Shown in pieces: positions 40,016-50,698 of a stretch of DNA of 64,000 nt. Source of the DNA: Candidatus Flexifilum affinis (lineage in GTDB: Bacteria; Chloroflexota; Anaerolineae; Aggregatilineales; Phototrophicaceae); contig JADJPJ010000087.1 of NCBI GenBank assembly GCA_016713325.1, forward strand, positions 558,001 through 622,000, written 5' to 3'. The first letter of the stretch is position 1, and each line of letters starts with the position of its first letter. The position numbers and the translations under genes are program-made. Under the pieces are notes generated by a model that did not search any database, was not told the origin of the DNA, and saw only the letters and a list, made by a program, of their open reading frames with translations.

Positions 40016-41782
40016 ATGGTTACCTATAAAGACAAACCCTGGCTCAAGCGCTACGATCCAGGCGTACCTGCGACTCTCGAACCGTACCCCAACAAGCCCC
40101 TTTTCGAGCTCCTGCGCGAGTGCGCCCGTCGTGCCCCCAACAATATCGCGCTGACAACCAGCGCCCATCTGCCGATATTCGGTCGGGTCGCAGCCAATCT
40201 CACCTATGCTCAGGTCGACCAGGCGACCGACGCACTGGCAGCTGCGCTCGTCGACCTGGGCCTCAAGAAAGGCGATCGTGTCGGGTTGATCATGCCCAAT
40301 ACCGCCGCCTTTGTGATCAGCTACTTTGCGGTGCAGAAGGCAGGCGGTGTGGTGGTCGCCACAAACCCGACCTACCCGCCGGAGAAGATGAAGGAGCAGC
40401 TCAACGACAGCGGTGCGACCTTTGCCATCTGCCTGACGTTGTACTACAAGGCGCTGAAGTCGGTCCAGCAGGGAACGCAGATCAAGAAGTTCATCGTCAC
40501 GAACGTCAAGGAATACCTGACCCCGCTCGCCCGGCTGCTCTTCACGTTAGCCCGCGAGAAAAAAGACGGCCACTACGTGGAAGCACTGGCCGCAAATGAT
40601 TACTGGCTGCAGGATCTGCTCGAAAAGTACGCCGGCAAAAAGCCGAACGTTGCGGTCTCCGGCGACGATCTGGCAATCTTTCAGTACACGGGCGGCACCA
40701 CCGGCGTCCCCAAAGGCGCGATGTCGCAGCACAAGGCACTGGTGGCCAATACCACGCAGTGCATGGCGGTCCTTCTGGGCAGCGATCAGGGTTCGCAGGG
40801 CGACAAAGAAGTTTTTCTCGGCGCCATCCCCTTTTTCCACGCCTACGGTCTGATCACGGTGGTCGGGTTTGCCATGTCACTTGGCGCGCGCATCGTGATG
40901 GTCCCCAACGCGCGCGACTTCAACGATCTCCTCGACGTCATCAAAACGTTCAAGCCGACGATCTTCATGGGCGTGCCCGCGCTGTACAACGCCATCAATA
41001 ACCATCCGCGCGTCAGCTCGAAGGAAGTCGACGTCACGAGCATCCGCATCTGCATGAGCGGCTCTGCGCCCCTACCTCCCGCCACCAAGCGCGAATTCGA
41101 GCGCATCACGGGCGGCAAGCTGCTCGAAGGCTATGGCATGAGCGAGGCGCCAACCGCCAGCCACGCCAACCCCTTGTTCGGCGAGAATCGCGAAGGTTCT
41201 ATCGGCCTGCCCTTCCCCGATATGGATGTGCGCATCGTCAGCCTGGACGACGGCGAGACCGAACTGCCTATCGGCGAAGTTGGCGAGCTGATCATGCGGG
41301 GTCCACAGTTGATGCTTGGCTATCACGGCATGCCAACCGAAACCGCCAATGCCCTGCGCATGCACGATGGCCAGATCTTCCTCTATACCGGCGACATCGC
41401 ACGCATGGATGAGGATGGCTACTTCTACATTGTCGACCGCAAGAAGGACATGGCGCTGATCGGCGGCTTCAACGTCTTCCCGGTCAACGTCGACAAGGTG
41501 CTTGCGGATCATCCGGCCGTCATGGATGTGGCCGTCGCCGCTATCCCGCATCCGGAAAAGGAAGGCCAGGAGGCGCTCAAGGCATGGGTAGTGCTCAAGC
41601 CTGGGGCGACTGCTACCGAAGCGGAACTCGTCGAGTTCGCCAGCAAGCGCCTCGCGCGGTATGAGGTGCCGACTCGCTTCACGTTTGTCGAAGCGCTGCC
41701 CAAGACCACGGTGGGCAAGACTCTGCGGCGCGAACTGGTGCTGATGGAAATGGCCGAACGCGAAAAGAAGAACGGCAGATAG
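40016..41782 (+). CDS. Long-chain fatty-acid-CoA ligase (AMP-binding family)
   Basis: Activates a carboxylic acid with ATP and CoA. The 588-residue product (ATG 40016, GGAG site) has the AMP-binding loop QYTGGTTGVPKGAMS, the segment GYGMSEAPTASHANP, YTGDIARMDEDGYFYIVDRKKDM and the C-terminal Lys block PKTTVGKTLRREL. This is a full-length FadD-like enzyme. Substrate chain length is uncertain. Control by a promoter and palindrome directly upstream is likely. Confidence 0.92.
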   Translation: MVTYKDKPWLKRYDPGVPATLEPYPNKPLFELLRECARRAPNNIALTTSAHLPIFGRVAANLTYAQVDQATDALAAALVDLGLKKGDRVGLIMPNTAAFVISYFAVQKAGGVVVATNPTYPPEKMKEQLNDSGATFAICLTLYYKALKSVQQGTQIKKFIVTNVKEYLTPLARLLFTLAREKKDGHYVEALAANDYWLQDLLEKYAGKKPNVAVSGDDLAIFQYTGGTTGVPKGAMSQHKALVANTTQCMAVLLGSDQGSQGDKEVFLGAIPFFHAYGLITVVGFAMSLGARIVMVPNARDFNDLLDVIKTFKPTIFMGVPALYNAINNHPRVSSKEVDVTSIRICMSGSAPLPPATKREFERITGGKLLEGYGMSEAPTASHANPLFGENREGSIGLPFPDMDVRIVSLDDGETELPIGEVGELIMRGPQLMLGYHGMPTETANALRMHDGQIFLYTGDIARMDEDGYFYIVDRKKDMALIGGFNVFPVNVDKVLADHPAVMDVAVAAIPHPEKEGQEALKAWVVLKPGATATEAELVEFASKRLARYEVPTRFTFVEALPKTTVGKTLRRELVLMEMAEREKKNGR

Positions 41783-41828
41783 ACGCCTGCGGATACTTGG
41801 CAGCAAAGCGCTTTTAGGGGTTAATGCG

Positions 41829-41857
41829 GCACCAGGGCAGCGATCCTGCTCTGGTGC
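41829..41857. terminator. Hairpin between convergent genes
   Basis: GCACCAGGGCAG (41829-41840) pairs with CTGCTCTGGTGC (41846-41857), 12 bp with one G-T pair and a 5-base loop, between genes converging at 41782 and 41866. U-run is weak on both strands. Confidence 0.5.
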
Positions 41858-41865
41858 TTACAAAT

Positions 41866-42414
41866 TCAGGCACCCAACTCAGGTTCGGTCAGGTAGTGGC
41901 CGCGAAAGAACGCGCGCGCCGGCCCCCGGTTGAGATACCACACCACATAGAGCGCGATCAGTGCGCTTAGGACTGTGCGGCCAATCGTCAACTGTCGCGC
42001 GAGATCCCCCCCACTGTCGATGCCTGATTGTATCGAGGGACTTGATGTGAGGTTGGCAACCATCAAAACCACAGTAATGGCAGTAAGCGCCACAACGAAG
42101 CCCATGATGATCAGCCGGATCGAGCGAGGACGGCCGCGCCACGCCATGAGCGCCAGGGGCACGTACGCAAGGCCCAGGACGACCTGAATTATCAGACCGG
42201 CGTCTGTGACTCCCTCGGAACTCCCGCCTACCGCAAACGGCACCGATTGCCCGGCGCCTCCGTCCACGGGCATGCTCATCTGACTAATTCGATATTGAAT
42301 CAGGTAAATAACACTGACCTGAAGGAGAGGCAGCAGCGTGAACAGCATGACGCTCGCCAGAATGGCAAGGCTCACGCCCAAGGTACGGGGTGGACGGTTT
42401 GCTAAAGATGCCAC
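41866..42414 (-). CDS. Four-helix membrane protein of unknown function
   Basis: A 182-residue protein with four hydrophobic segments (about 13-40, 72-90, 100-122 and 143-162) and no recognised motif. The region between helices 1 and 2 is Gly/Ser-rich and probably outside. It is flanked by a hairpin and by the divergent regulator gene at 42555. No function is proposed. Confidence 0.6.
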   Translation of the reverse strand: MASLANRPPRTLGVSLAILASVMLFTLLPLLQVSVIYLIQYRISQMSMPVDGGAGQSVPFAVGGSSEGVTDAGLIIQVVLGLAYVPLALMAWRGRPRSIRLIIMGFVVALTAITVVLMVANLTSSPSIQSGIDSGGDLARQLTIGRTVLSALIALYVVWYLNRGPARAFFRGHYLTEPELGA

Positions 42415-42554
42415 CAGAGATTCCTATCGTTGCTCCGTTACAGCCGAAACAATAGAACTGTAGACAACTTCACAACATTCGACTAGCACCTTGCTTATAA
42501 TCCATGTTATACTATTGAAATATTCGCTGTCTGTATCCGGGGGTTGTGTTGACT

Positions 42555-43836
42555 ATGAAACTTCCTGCTATCCTCGATCAAATCTACGCCGCATTTCTGG
42601 AGCGCGCTGATCAGGGTCGCTTGATTCTACTGCACCCCGACAGCCGTTTTCGTACTCCATTTGTCGCCCGCTTGACCAGAAGTGCCGAGTTCCAGGTATT
42701 TTACTATGCTCTGGGACCAGATGATGTCGATCTTCTAGCCATGCTCAACGGCATGACCCATGACCTGATCGGCCAAAACCCGCTCTTCGGCCGGCATCTG
42801 CACCTGCTCAGCAGCGACGACTGGCAGGATTCGGCGAAGTTGGTGAGTGCTGCCACGCGCGACATTGCCGAGCTCAGCGACAAGCCCTTCCTGCTTGTGC
42901 TGGACGAATATGACCGCAGCCATGGCGCAGATGATATCCAGTGGTTCATCGAGTATCTTGTCCAGAACCTACCTGATCACTGCAAGATCGTGATCAACAG
43001 CCGCATTCTTCCTCGTCTCTCGTGGGTGCCAATGATCGCCCGTCGCCGCGCGATCATCTTCAAGGACAGCGAGGTCGTTCGCGAAAATTACTATAACTTC
43101 GCTGGCGGAAAACACACCCTCGAAGTCTACGCGCTTGGTCCCGGTTTTGTCCTGTTCAATGAGATGTCCGTGGACATCTGGGAAGGCCACCTGCCCAGAT
43201 TGCTCTTCTTCTTTGCCCTCGACCGTCCAGTGATCACGCGTTCGGAGATTTGCCGCGCCTTCTGGCCCGGAGTTGGATACCGATCAGGCCGTCAATGTGT
43301 TCCATGTGACGAAGCGCCGCCTCCACAAGGCGCTCGAAATGGATGGTCTGGTCCACGACGATGGCTACTATCGCATTAACCCGGCCCTGCATGTCGACTA
43401 CGACGTCATGCACTTCGTCGGCAAGTTGATGGATGGTCGAAACACTCGTCTTTCTGATTCCGAACGGCTGGCAGCCTGGCAGGCGGCATCCGATTTGTAT
43501 CGTGGTCCCTTCCTGCACGGACACACTGATCCATGGATCACCCAGCGCCGCGAAGATTTCCGCGCCGGCTATCTGGAAGCCCTGGACGCGCTGGCCAAAT
43601 GGAAGATGGATCAGCAGCTCCCGGAGCACGCGTTGGTCATGTACAAGCGCGGACTGGCGGCAGACTTCTCTCGGGAAGACTTCCACCGCGAAGTGATGCG
43701 CATCTACCAGACGCTCGGACGGCGCAGCGAGGCCGTTGCCCAGTTCCGCCAGCTAGAGCAGCATGTCGCGTCGGAGAACGGGCGCGTTCAGGACGTCACA
43801 CGCAAACTCTACAATGAACTCATAGCCAAAGGCTAA
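42555..43836 (+). CDS. BTAD-family regulator with degenerate NTPase-like domain, interrupted by one frameshift
   Basis: Residues 1-230 look like the STAND-type ATPase part of MalT/BTAD regulators: FLLVLDEYDRSH is a Walker B-like strand and IVINSRILPRLSWVP a sensor-like element. The Walker A position reads LILLHPDSRFRTPF with no GK(S/T). A winged helix follows (ITRSEICRAFWP). At 43266-43271 the frame shifts; removing one base gives FWPELDTDQAVNVFHVTKRR and continues through the BTAD helical domain to 43836. Start is ATG 42555 (GTG 42546 possible). The target genes are unknown. Confidence 0.72.
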
Positions 43837-43876
43837 TCGCGCTATTTAGCAGAGCGCCGTGGCATGCAAAAACGGA

Positions 43877-43903
43877 AGCGCCCGCGCATGATGCGCGGGC
43901 GCT
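43877..43903. terminator. Strong hairpin between the BTAD regulator and tRNA-Arg
   Basis: AGCGCCCGCGCAT (43877-43889) and ATGCGCGGGCGCT (43891-43903) are perfect inverse complements; the tip of the stem will open as a loop. On the minus strand a T-rich stretch follows, so it should end the tRNA transcript and may also serve the plus-strand gene. Confidence 0.75.
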
Positions 43904-43909
43904 TTGCTG

Positions 43910-43982
43910 TGCCCCTGACAGGATTCGAACCTGTGGCCTTTCGCTTAGAAGGCGACTGCTCTATCCTCTGAGCTACAAGGGC
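43910..43982 (-). tRNA. tRNA-Arg, anticodon UCU
   Basis: A 73-base cloverleaf on the minus strand: acceptor GCCCTTG pairing with CAGGGGC, D-arm GCTC/GAGC, anticodon loop CTTCTAA (anticodon TCT, reads AGA/AGG), T-arm ACAGG-TTCGAAT-CCTGT and discriminator A. The CCA end is not encoded. The top pair of the anticodon stem looks like a G-A mismatch. Confidence 0.95.
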
Positions 43983-43996
43983 GTCCCACTGAGGTC

Positions 43997-44026
43997 ATTG
44001 TAGTGGGAGGTGCTCCCCTCTGTCAA
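43997..44026 (-). promoter_or_regulatory. Promoter of tRNA-Arg
   Basis: On the minus strand TTGACA (44026-44021) and TACAAT (44002-43997) are separated by 18 bases, ending 15 bases before the tRNA 5' end. Confidence 0.75.
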
Positions 44027-44062
44027 GCGACGGCGCACCCGCACATTTGTGCTATCCTCAGG

Positions 44063-44091
44063 TTGATTTTTTCCCCTGATTCAGGTAAAAT
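44063..44091 (+). promoter_or_regulatory. Promoter of gyrB
   Basis: TTGATT at 44063-44068 and TAAAAT at 44086-44091, 17 bases apart; the gyrB leader would be about 130 bases. Confidence 0.65.
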
Positions 44092-44230
44092 TGTTGATAG
44101 GCGTTTTCCTATTCAGAGCTCGTACGCTGTTACCTCACAATGGCGTTCCCGTAAGTGACATGGGTCGACCAAGCAGACGGTGGGGTTTATGTTGTCCGGT
44201 GCGCTGTCCGGCCCGGTTCAAGGAGCACGA

Positions 44231-46225
44231 ATGACTGACGAAGTGATTAATCTTGTGCAGCCGCCTGTTCAAATGCACTACGATGACGATAGCATCAAGG
44301 TCCTGGAGGGTCTGGAGGCGGTACGCAAGCGCCCTGGCATGTACGTTGGGGGCACCGATGTTCGGGCGATGCATCATCTTGTCTACGAAATCGTCGACAA
44401 CGCAGTCGATGAAGCACTCGCCGGCCGCTGCGACCGCATTCTCGTAACACTCTATGACGACGACGTTGTTTCGGTCGCCGACAACGGCGTCGGCATCCCT
44501 GTCGGCATGAACAAGAAGCTGAACAAACCGAATCTCGAAGTGGTCTTCACCGTGCTGCACGCCGGCGGCAAGTTCGACAACGATGCCTACAAGGTCAGCG
44601 GTGGTCTCCATGGTGTCGGCGCTTCGGCCGTCAATGCCCTGTCCGACTTCCTGCGCGCTCAGGTTTACCGTGACGGCAAGCTGTGGGAGCAGACCTACAG
44701 CCTGGGCATCAAGACCTCCGATGTCACCGCCATACGACCGCTTGAGCCGGGCGAACCGACCGGTACCGTCATCACCTTCCGGCCCGACTTCACCATCATG
44801 GAGCATAATCACTTCGACTTCACGACACTGGAGAAGCGGTTCCGCGAGATCGCCTTTATCAACCGCAGTCTGATGATCACCTTGCGGGACGAACGCGTGA
44901 GCCCGTTTCCACGCGAGTTGACCTTCTACTTCGAGGGTGGCCTGCACTCCTATGTTCGCTGGGAGAATCGACGCCGTCAGGTGCTTCACCCGGTTGTCCA
45001 CCTGGAACGAGAAGTCGAGCTGACGCCTGAAGGCAAGCCCCCCTACTCCGTGAGTGTCGAGGTTGCGCTCCAGTACACCGACTCGGCCAATCAGAACGAG
45101 ATCGCCTTTGCGAACGTCATCAACACCACCGACGGCGGCACGCATCTGACCGGTCTGCGTTCAGCGATCACCGGCGCAATCAATCGCTATGCTCGCAAAG
45201 CGGGATACCTGAAAGACAAGGACGGCAATTTCTCGGGCCGCGACACGCTGGAGGGCATCACGGCGGTTGTCAGCGTCAAGCTGCCCAACCCGGCGTTCGA
45301 GAGCCAGACGAAAGTTAAGCTCATCAACCCGGAAATGCAGGGCGTCGTTTCTTCTGTGGTGACGGAAGGCTTCAACGAATTCCTGGAAGTGAATACCCGC
45401 GACTCCAAGCGCATTGTCGAGAAGTGCATGACCAGCATGCGCGCATGGGAAGCCGCCCGCAAAGCACGCGATCTGGTGCGCAGCGGCCCCAGCCTGCTGG
45501 AAAGTTCTACGCTTCCCGGCAAACTGGCCGACTGTTCGCAGCACGGCGCAGTGGCGGAAATCTACCTGGTCGAGGGTGACAGCGCCGGCGGCTCCGCCAA
45601 GCAGGCGCGCGACCGGCATTTCCAGGCCATTCTGCCGCTGCGAGGCAAGATCCTGAACACGGAACGTGCCCGCCTGGACAAGATGCTCGACAACAACGAA
45701 ATCAAGGCCCTGATCAGCGCGCTTGGTACAGGCATCGGCGAAGATCTGGACACCGGCAGGATTCGCTACGGCAAAATCATTACCATGACTGACGCCGACG
45801 TCGATGGGGCGCACATCCGCACGCTGCTCCTCACCTTCTTCTTCCGCCACATGCAGAAGATCATTCTGGAGGGGCATCTCTATATCGCCCAACCACCGCT
45901 CTTCCGCTTGCAGCACGGAAAGGATATCCGCTACCTGTACCCGGCAGCCGGCATGCACGAAAACCAGGTGCTCAACCGCGGACTGGCGGAATTCAAGGAC
46001 CCGGATAAGGTGAAGGTCAATCGGTACAAAGGTCTGGGCGAGATGAACCCGGAACAGTTGTGGGAGACCACAATGGACCCGGCACAGCGCACGCTCCTCC
46101 AGGTCACCATCGAAGACGCGGCGGAAGCGGATGATGTCTTCGAAATGCTGATGGGGAGCGAAGTGCCTCCGCGGCGCCGTTTCATTCAGACCCACGCCCG
46201 CAGTGTCCGCAACCTCGATATCTAG
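44231..46225 (+). CDS. gyrB: DNA gyrase subunit B
   Basis: ATPase subunit of DNA gyrase, which adds negative supercoils. The 664-residue product (ATG 44231, AGGAG site) has the GHKL ATP site (EIVDNAVDEALAG, VSVADNGVGIPVG, VSGGLHGVGASAVNALS), the TOPRIM motifs YLVEGDSAGGSAKQARDR and MTDADVDGAHIRTLLLTF, and the C-terminal RYKGLGEMNPEQLWETTMDP. Length is normal for non-enterobacterial GyrB. ParE cannot be excluded by sequence alone, but these blocks read as GyrB. gyrA is not in the window. Confidence 0.94.
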   Translation: MTDEVINLVQPPVQMHYDDDSIKVLEGLEAVRKRPGMYVGGTDVRAMHHLVYEIVDNAVDEALAGRCDRILVTLYDDDVVSVADNGVGIPVGMNKKLNKPNLEVVFTVLHAGGKFDNDAYKVSGGLHGVGASAVNALSDFLRAQVYRDGKLWEQTYSLGIKTSDVTAIRPLEPGEPTGTVITFRPDFTIMEHNHFDFTTLEKRFREIAFINRSLMITLRDERVSPFPRELTFYFEGGLHSYVRWENRRRQVLHPVVHLEREVELTPEGKPPYSVSVEVALQYTDSANQNEIAFANVINTTDGGTHLTGLRSAITGAINRYARKAGYLKDKDGNFSGRDTLEGITAVVSVKLPNPAFESQTKVKLINPEMQGVVSSVVTEGFNEFLEVNTRDSKRIVEKCMTSMRAWEAARKARDLVRSGPSLLESSTLPGKLADCSQHGAVAEIYLVEGDSAGGSAKQARDRHFQAILPLRGKILNTERARLDKMLDNNEIKALISALGTGIGEDLDTGRIRYGKIITMTDADVDGAHIRTLLLTFFFRHMQKIILEGHLYIAQPPLFRLQHGKDIRYLYPAAGMHENQVLNRGLAEFKDPDKVKVNRYKGLGEMNPEQLWETTMDPAQRTLLQVTIEDAAEADDVFEMLMGSEVPPRRRFIQTHARSVRNLDI

Positions 46226-46230
46226 CGAAA

Positions 46231-46264
46231 GCAAAAGGGTGGGAGAACTCCCCCACCCTTTTGC
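46231..46264. terminator. Bidirectional terminator after gyrB
   Basis: GCAAAAGGGTGGG (46231-46243) and CCCACCCTTTTGC (46252-46264) form a perfect 13-bp stem with an 8-base loop, 5 bases after the gyrB stop. The A/T-rich stem ends give a U-tract on both strands. Confidence 0.8.
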
Positions 46265-46306
46265 ATCTCCTCTAGCACCCCAGACCCAGATCAGCAGCTC
46301 CGACTC

Positions 46307-47515
<1,209 letters not shown>

Positions 47516-47647
47516 GAAGCGTCGTTCTTTCGTTTTCGTTCTACAGGGTTGCTTTGCATAAGCTGCCACCAAAACAGAGCATCACCCCGATCGTGAACAG
47601 CTCGGCAGTGATAGTCTGAGGCACGTACGTTCTGCCTGGCCCGGCTG

Positions 47648-49165
47648 TCAGCCGCCGAACTGGATGCCCTGCGCCAGCGGGAGTTGGGAAGACCAGTTCA
47701 CGGTGTTCGTCTGGCGCCGCATATAGCCTTTCCACGCATCGGAGCCCGATTCGCGACCGCCGCCGGTTTCTTTCTCACCGCCAAACGCGCCGCCGATCTC
47801 TGCGCCACTTGTGCCAATATTGACGTTGGCGATGCCGCAGTCGGATCCTTCGTGCGACAGAAAGCGCTCTGCAGTAATCAGATTGGTCGTGAAGATCGCG
47901 CTCGACAGGCCCTGCGGCACCCCATTGTGGATGGCTATCGCTTCTTCGACGGTCTCGTAGGCCATCACATACAGAATGGGCGCAAAGGTCTCTTCGCAGA
48001 CCAGCGACGTTTGCTGTGGCATGCGAATGATCGTGGGCTCGACGAAGTTGGCGCCGACCTGAGGAAGACGGTTGCCGCCGGACAGGATCTGTCCACCCTC
48101 GCCCTTTGCCCGTTCCACAGCGGCCATCATATTGTCGACCGCTTGCTCGTTGATCAGCGGCCCCAGCAGCGTCCCGGCAGCCAGCGGATCGCCAACAGGA
48201 ACGGTCTGGTAAGCCTTGACGAGCCGGTTGGTCAGCTGGTCGATGATGCTGCTGTGGGCAATGATGCGGCGCGATGTCGTGCAGCGCTGGCCGGCCGTAC
48301 CGACCGAGCCGAATAGAATAGCGCGAACCGCAATGTCAAGGTTGGCATCTTCCGTGACGATGATGCCGTTGTTGCCGCCCAGTTCCAGAATGCTTCGGCC
48401 CAGGCGGCCGGCCACGGCCTGCGCCACCTTACGGCCGGTGCGGATCGAGCCGGTGAAACTGATCAGCGGCAGCCGATGATCCAGAGTCATCAACTGGCCG
48501 ATCGCGCCGCCGCCTATGACCAGGTTGAAGATGCCGTCGACGCCGAAGTCGGCGCTGATCTGATGGGCGATTTTCTGCACCGCAATGGCCGACAGCGGCG
48601 CAAGTTCCGACGGCTTCCAGATCATCGTGTCGCCGCAGACCGCCGCCAGCGCCGCGTTCCACGACCAGACCGCTACCGGGAAATTGAACGCGGTGATGAT
48701 GCCAATCGGCCCCAGGGGATGCCACTGCTCATACATGCGGTGGCCGGGACGCTCGGAGTGCATGGTCAGCCCGTAGAGCTGGCGCGACAGCCCGACCGCA
48801 AAGTCGCAGATGTCGATCATCTCCTGGACTTCGCCCATTCCCTCGGCCTTGATCTTGCCCATTTCGAGCGTGACCAGTTCGCCCAACGGCTCTTTCAGCT
48901 CGCGAAGGGCGTTGCCCAATTGGCGAATGAGCTCGCCCCGTCTGGGGGCCGGCGTCATGCGCCATGTCTGGAAAGCCTCGGCGGCTTTCTCGGCGGTCTG
49001 ATGATAGGCGGCTTCGCTGGTCTGCACGACCTTGGCAATCGCTTCGCCGGTGGTGGGGTTGTACGAAGTGAGGTTGGCCCCCTTACTGGCGAGCCATTCC
49101 GATCCGGCCGCCGTTCCTGGATTATTCGCGCGGATATCCAGTTTCTTGAGAAGTGCTTTGGTCAC
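47648..49165 (-). CDS. Aldehyde dehydrogenase, ALDH7 (aminoadipate semialdehyde) type
   Basis: A 505-residue NAD(P)-dependent dehydrogenase. The general base Glu is in LELGGNNGIIV, the catalytic Cys in GTAGQRCTTSRR. The C-terminal block SGAEIGGAFGGEKETGGGRE then SDAWKGYMRRQTNTVNW is characteristic of the ALDH7/antiquitin group, which oxidises alpha-aminoadipate semialdehyde (piperideine-6-carboxylate) in lysine breakdown. Start is GTG 49165 with a weak ribosome site. It overlaps the small gene at 49122-49388 by 44 bases. The acyl-CoA dehydrogenase downstream may belong to the same catabolic unit. Confidence 0.9.
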   Translation of the reverse strand: MTKALLKKLDIRANNPGTAAGSEWLASKGANLTSYNPTTGEAIAKVVQTSEAAYHQTAEKAAEAFQTWRMTPAPRRGELIRQLGNALRELKEPLGELVTLEMGKIKAEGMGEVQEMIDICDFAVGLSRQLYGLTMHSERPGHRMYEQWHPLGPIGIITAFNFPVAVWSWNAALAAVCGDTMIWKPSELAPLSAIAVQKIAHQISADFGVDGIFNLVIGGGAIGQLMTLDHRLPLISFTGSIRTGRKVAQAVAGRLGRSILELGGNNGIIVTEDANLDIAVRAILFGSVGTAGQRCTTSRRIIAHSSIIDQLTNRLVKAYQTVPVGDPLAAGTLLGPLINEQAVDNMMAAVERAKGEGGQILSGGNRLPQVGANFVEPTIIRMPQQTSLVCEETFAPILYVMAYETVEEAIAIHNGVPQGLSSAIFTTNLITAERFLSHEGSDCGIANVNIGTSGAEIGGAFGGEKETGGGRESGSDAWKGYMRRQTNTVNWSSQLPLAQGIQFGG

Positions 49166-49388
49166 GTTGTTCTCGCTTGCTCTGAAATTGTTGCCCTAAT
49201 TCATTGTTGAGCGACTCAAGGAAGCGTTCGACCACCTTGAATTCGTTGTCTGAAATGATACCAAGCTGGCACTGATTTTGGGCGATCTCATCGCGAATCT
49301 CGGCGCGCGTCACCTTGTTGTTCACAATTTCTGCCGTCTTCATCAGCAAATCAAGACGCTGGCGCAGGGCTTCCTCAATCGTGACCAA
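49122..49388 (-). CDS. Small helical protein of unknown function
   Basis: An 88-residue, highly charged and helical frame (IEEALRQRLDLLMKTAEIVN, ISDNEFKVVERFLESLNNEL) with no known motif, starting at TTG 49388. It overlaps the start of the ALDH gene in another frame and follows the gene at 49419 by 30 bases on the same strand. Composition and position make it plausibly real, but the TTG start and overlap lower confidence. Confidence 0.45.
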   Translation of the reverse strand: MVTIEEALRQRLDLLMKTAEIVNNKVTRAEIRDEIAQNQCQLGIISDNEFKVVERFLESLNNELGQQFQSKREQRDQSTSQETGYPRE

Positions 49389-49418
49389 ATCCTGCCATCC
49401 GAGGATCAGGTTCTTCGG

Positions 49419-49772
49419 TTATTGTGGGAGGTTTAGCGAGGTGATGCTGATGTCAAGAATGGTGTGAGGATACTCCTCCCCCACTCGAAGATCGACCAGC
49501 AGGTCGTTACCGAATTCCGAGCGGAGGAGTACAATGACGTTCTCTTTGCTGGCGCCAATCACCTGCCGCACCTGTAACTTGCCGATCTCCGAACGGAGTG
49601 TGCGCAAGCCGTCCGCGCGCGCCTGACTGTCGATCGACGCGAGCAGCTCGACGCTGAAGCTATCGGCAATATAGCGCTCAAGGCGTGCCACATCCTGGCC
49701 GTTGAATATCGTCACCAGAGCAATAAGGCGCATCCCCGCGGACGACTCTTTGAGAGCCTTCTTGTCACTCAC
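49419..49772 (-). CDS. Small protein of unknown function downstream of glucokinase
   Basis: A 117-residue alpha/beta protein from GTG 49772 (TTG 49784 possible), with segments [20 protein letters not shown] and [20 protein letters not shown]. It looks a little like an NTF2-type fold, but I cannot name it. The start overlaps the glucokinase stop by a few bases, indicating coupled translation. Confidence 0.6.
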   Translation of the reverse strand: MSDKKALKESSAGMRLIALVTIFNGQDVARLERYIADSFSVELLASIDSQARADGLRTLRSEIGKLQVRQVIGASKENVIVLLRSEFGNDLLVDLRVGEEYPHTILDISITSLNLPQ

Positions 49773-50523
49773 CTGGCAGCCCAATGGACTCCGGATGGAA
49801 GGCCGTCATCGCTGCACCGATGATGCCGGCATCATTGTATGTCTTGGCGGCGACGACCGGCGCGCGGGTGACGATATGAGGCGCATACTTGGCGAAACTC
49901 TTGCTCACCCCTCCCCCAATGATGATGAGGTCCGGCCAGAGCAGATTCTCCAGGTACATCAGGTACTCGTTGAGCCGTGCCGCCCACTTCCTCCACGACA
50001 GGTCCCGCTCGACACGAACGCGATTGGAGGCGCGGTGTTCCGCGTCCTTTCCGCGAATCTGAATGTGGCCCAGTTCAAGATTCGGCACCAGCATGCCGTC
50101 GACAAACATTGCCGTACCGATCCCGGTTCCGATGGTCAGGACGAGGACGACGCCGCGTTGGTCGACCCCCGCGCCAAAGTGCATTTCGGCGAGGCCCGCG
50201 GCATCGGCGTCATTGATCATGTAGGTCTGGCAGCCGGTTACCTGCTCCAGAAAGCTGCTGGCATCCAGCCCCATCCAGGTCGAATCGACATTCGCGGCCG
50301 TGAAGATCGTGCCGCGCTTAATGACCCCGGGATACCCACAGCCAACCACACCGTGCCACTCAAAATGATGCACGATCTCCTGAAGCAATGGTGCGACCGC
50401 GGCCACGGTGGCCGGCTGAGGCGTTTCCACTCGAAAGCGCTCGGCCAGCAGAATACCCTTATCTGTGTCGACCGGCGCAGCCTTGATCCCCGACCCCCCA
50501 ATATCTACCCCCAGAACCGCCAT
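49765..50523 (-). CDS. ppgK: ROK-type glucokinase, polyphosphate glucokinase-like
   Basis: A 252-residue sugar kinase. The N terminus [20 protein letters not shown] holds the phosphate-1 loop; later motifs are [29 protein letters not shown] and [16 protein letters not shown]. Length, the DIGGSGIK start and the absence of the ROK zinc motif fit polyphosphate/ATP glucokinases rather than ROK repressors. The phosphate donor cannot be fixed by eye. AGGGGG precedes the ATG at 50523. Confidence 0.85.
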   Translation of the reverse strand: MAVLGVDIGGSGIKAAPVDTDKGILLAERFRVETPQPATVAAVAPLLQEIVHHFEWHGVVGCGYPGVIKRGTIFTAANVDSTWMGLDASSFLEQVTGCQTYMINDADAAGLAEMHFGAGVDQRGVVLVLTIGTGIGTAMFVDGMLVPNLELGHIQIRGKDAEHRASNRVRVERDLSWRKWAARLNEYLMYLENLLWPDLIIIGGGVSKSFAKYAPHIVTRAPVVAAKTYNDAGIIGAAMTAFHPESIGLPGE

Positions 50524-50631
50524 GCGTCCCCCTCTGTCAAGGTTCGTCAGTGCCATTGCGTTGCAGAGGCCCAAGTGTACCGTAACACGTGACTTCTGAA
50601 AAACGCTGACCGACCCGGCAATTGCTCCCAC

Positions 50632-50660
50632 TTGAAGGTGTGACCGCACAGCGGCATAAT
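50632..50660 (+). promoter_or_regulatory. Promoter candidate for the surface-protein genes from 50699
   Basis: TTGAAG at 50632-50637 and CATAAT at 50655-50660, 17 bases apart, 38 bases before the ATG at 50699. Confidence 0.5.
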
Positions 50661-50698
50661 CGCGGACGGTACATAGATGATAGGATGGTTAAGCGGCA

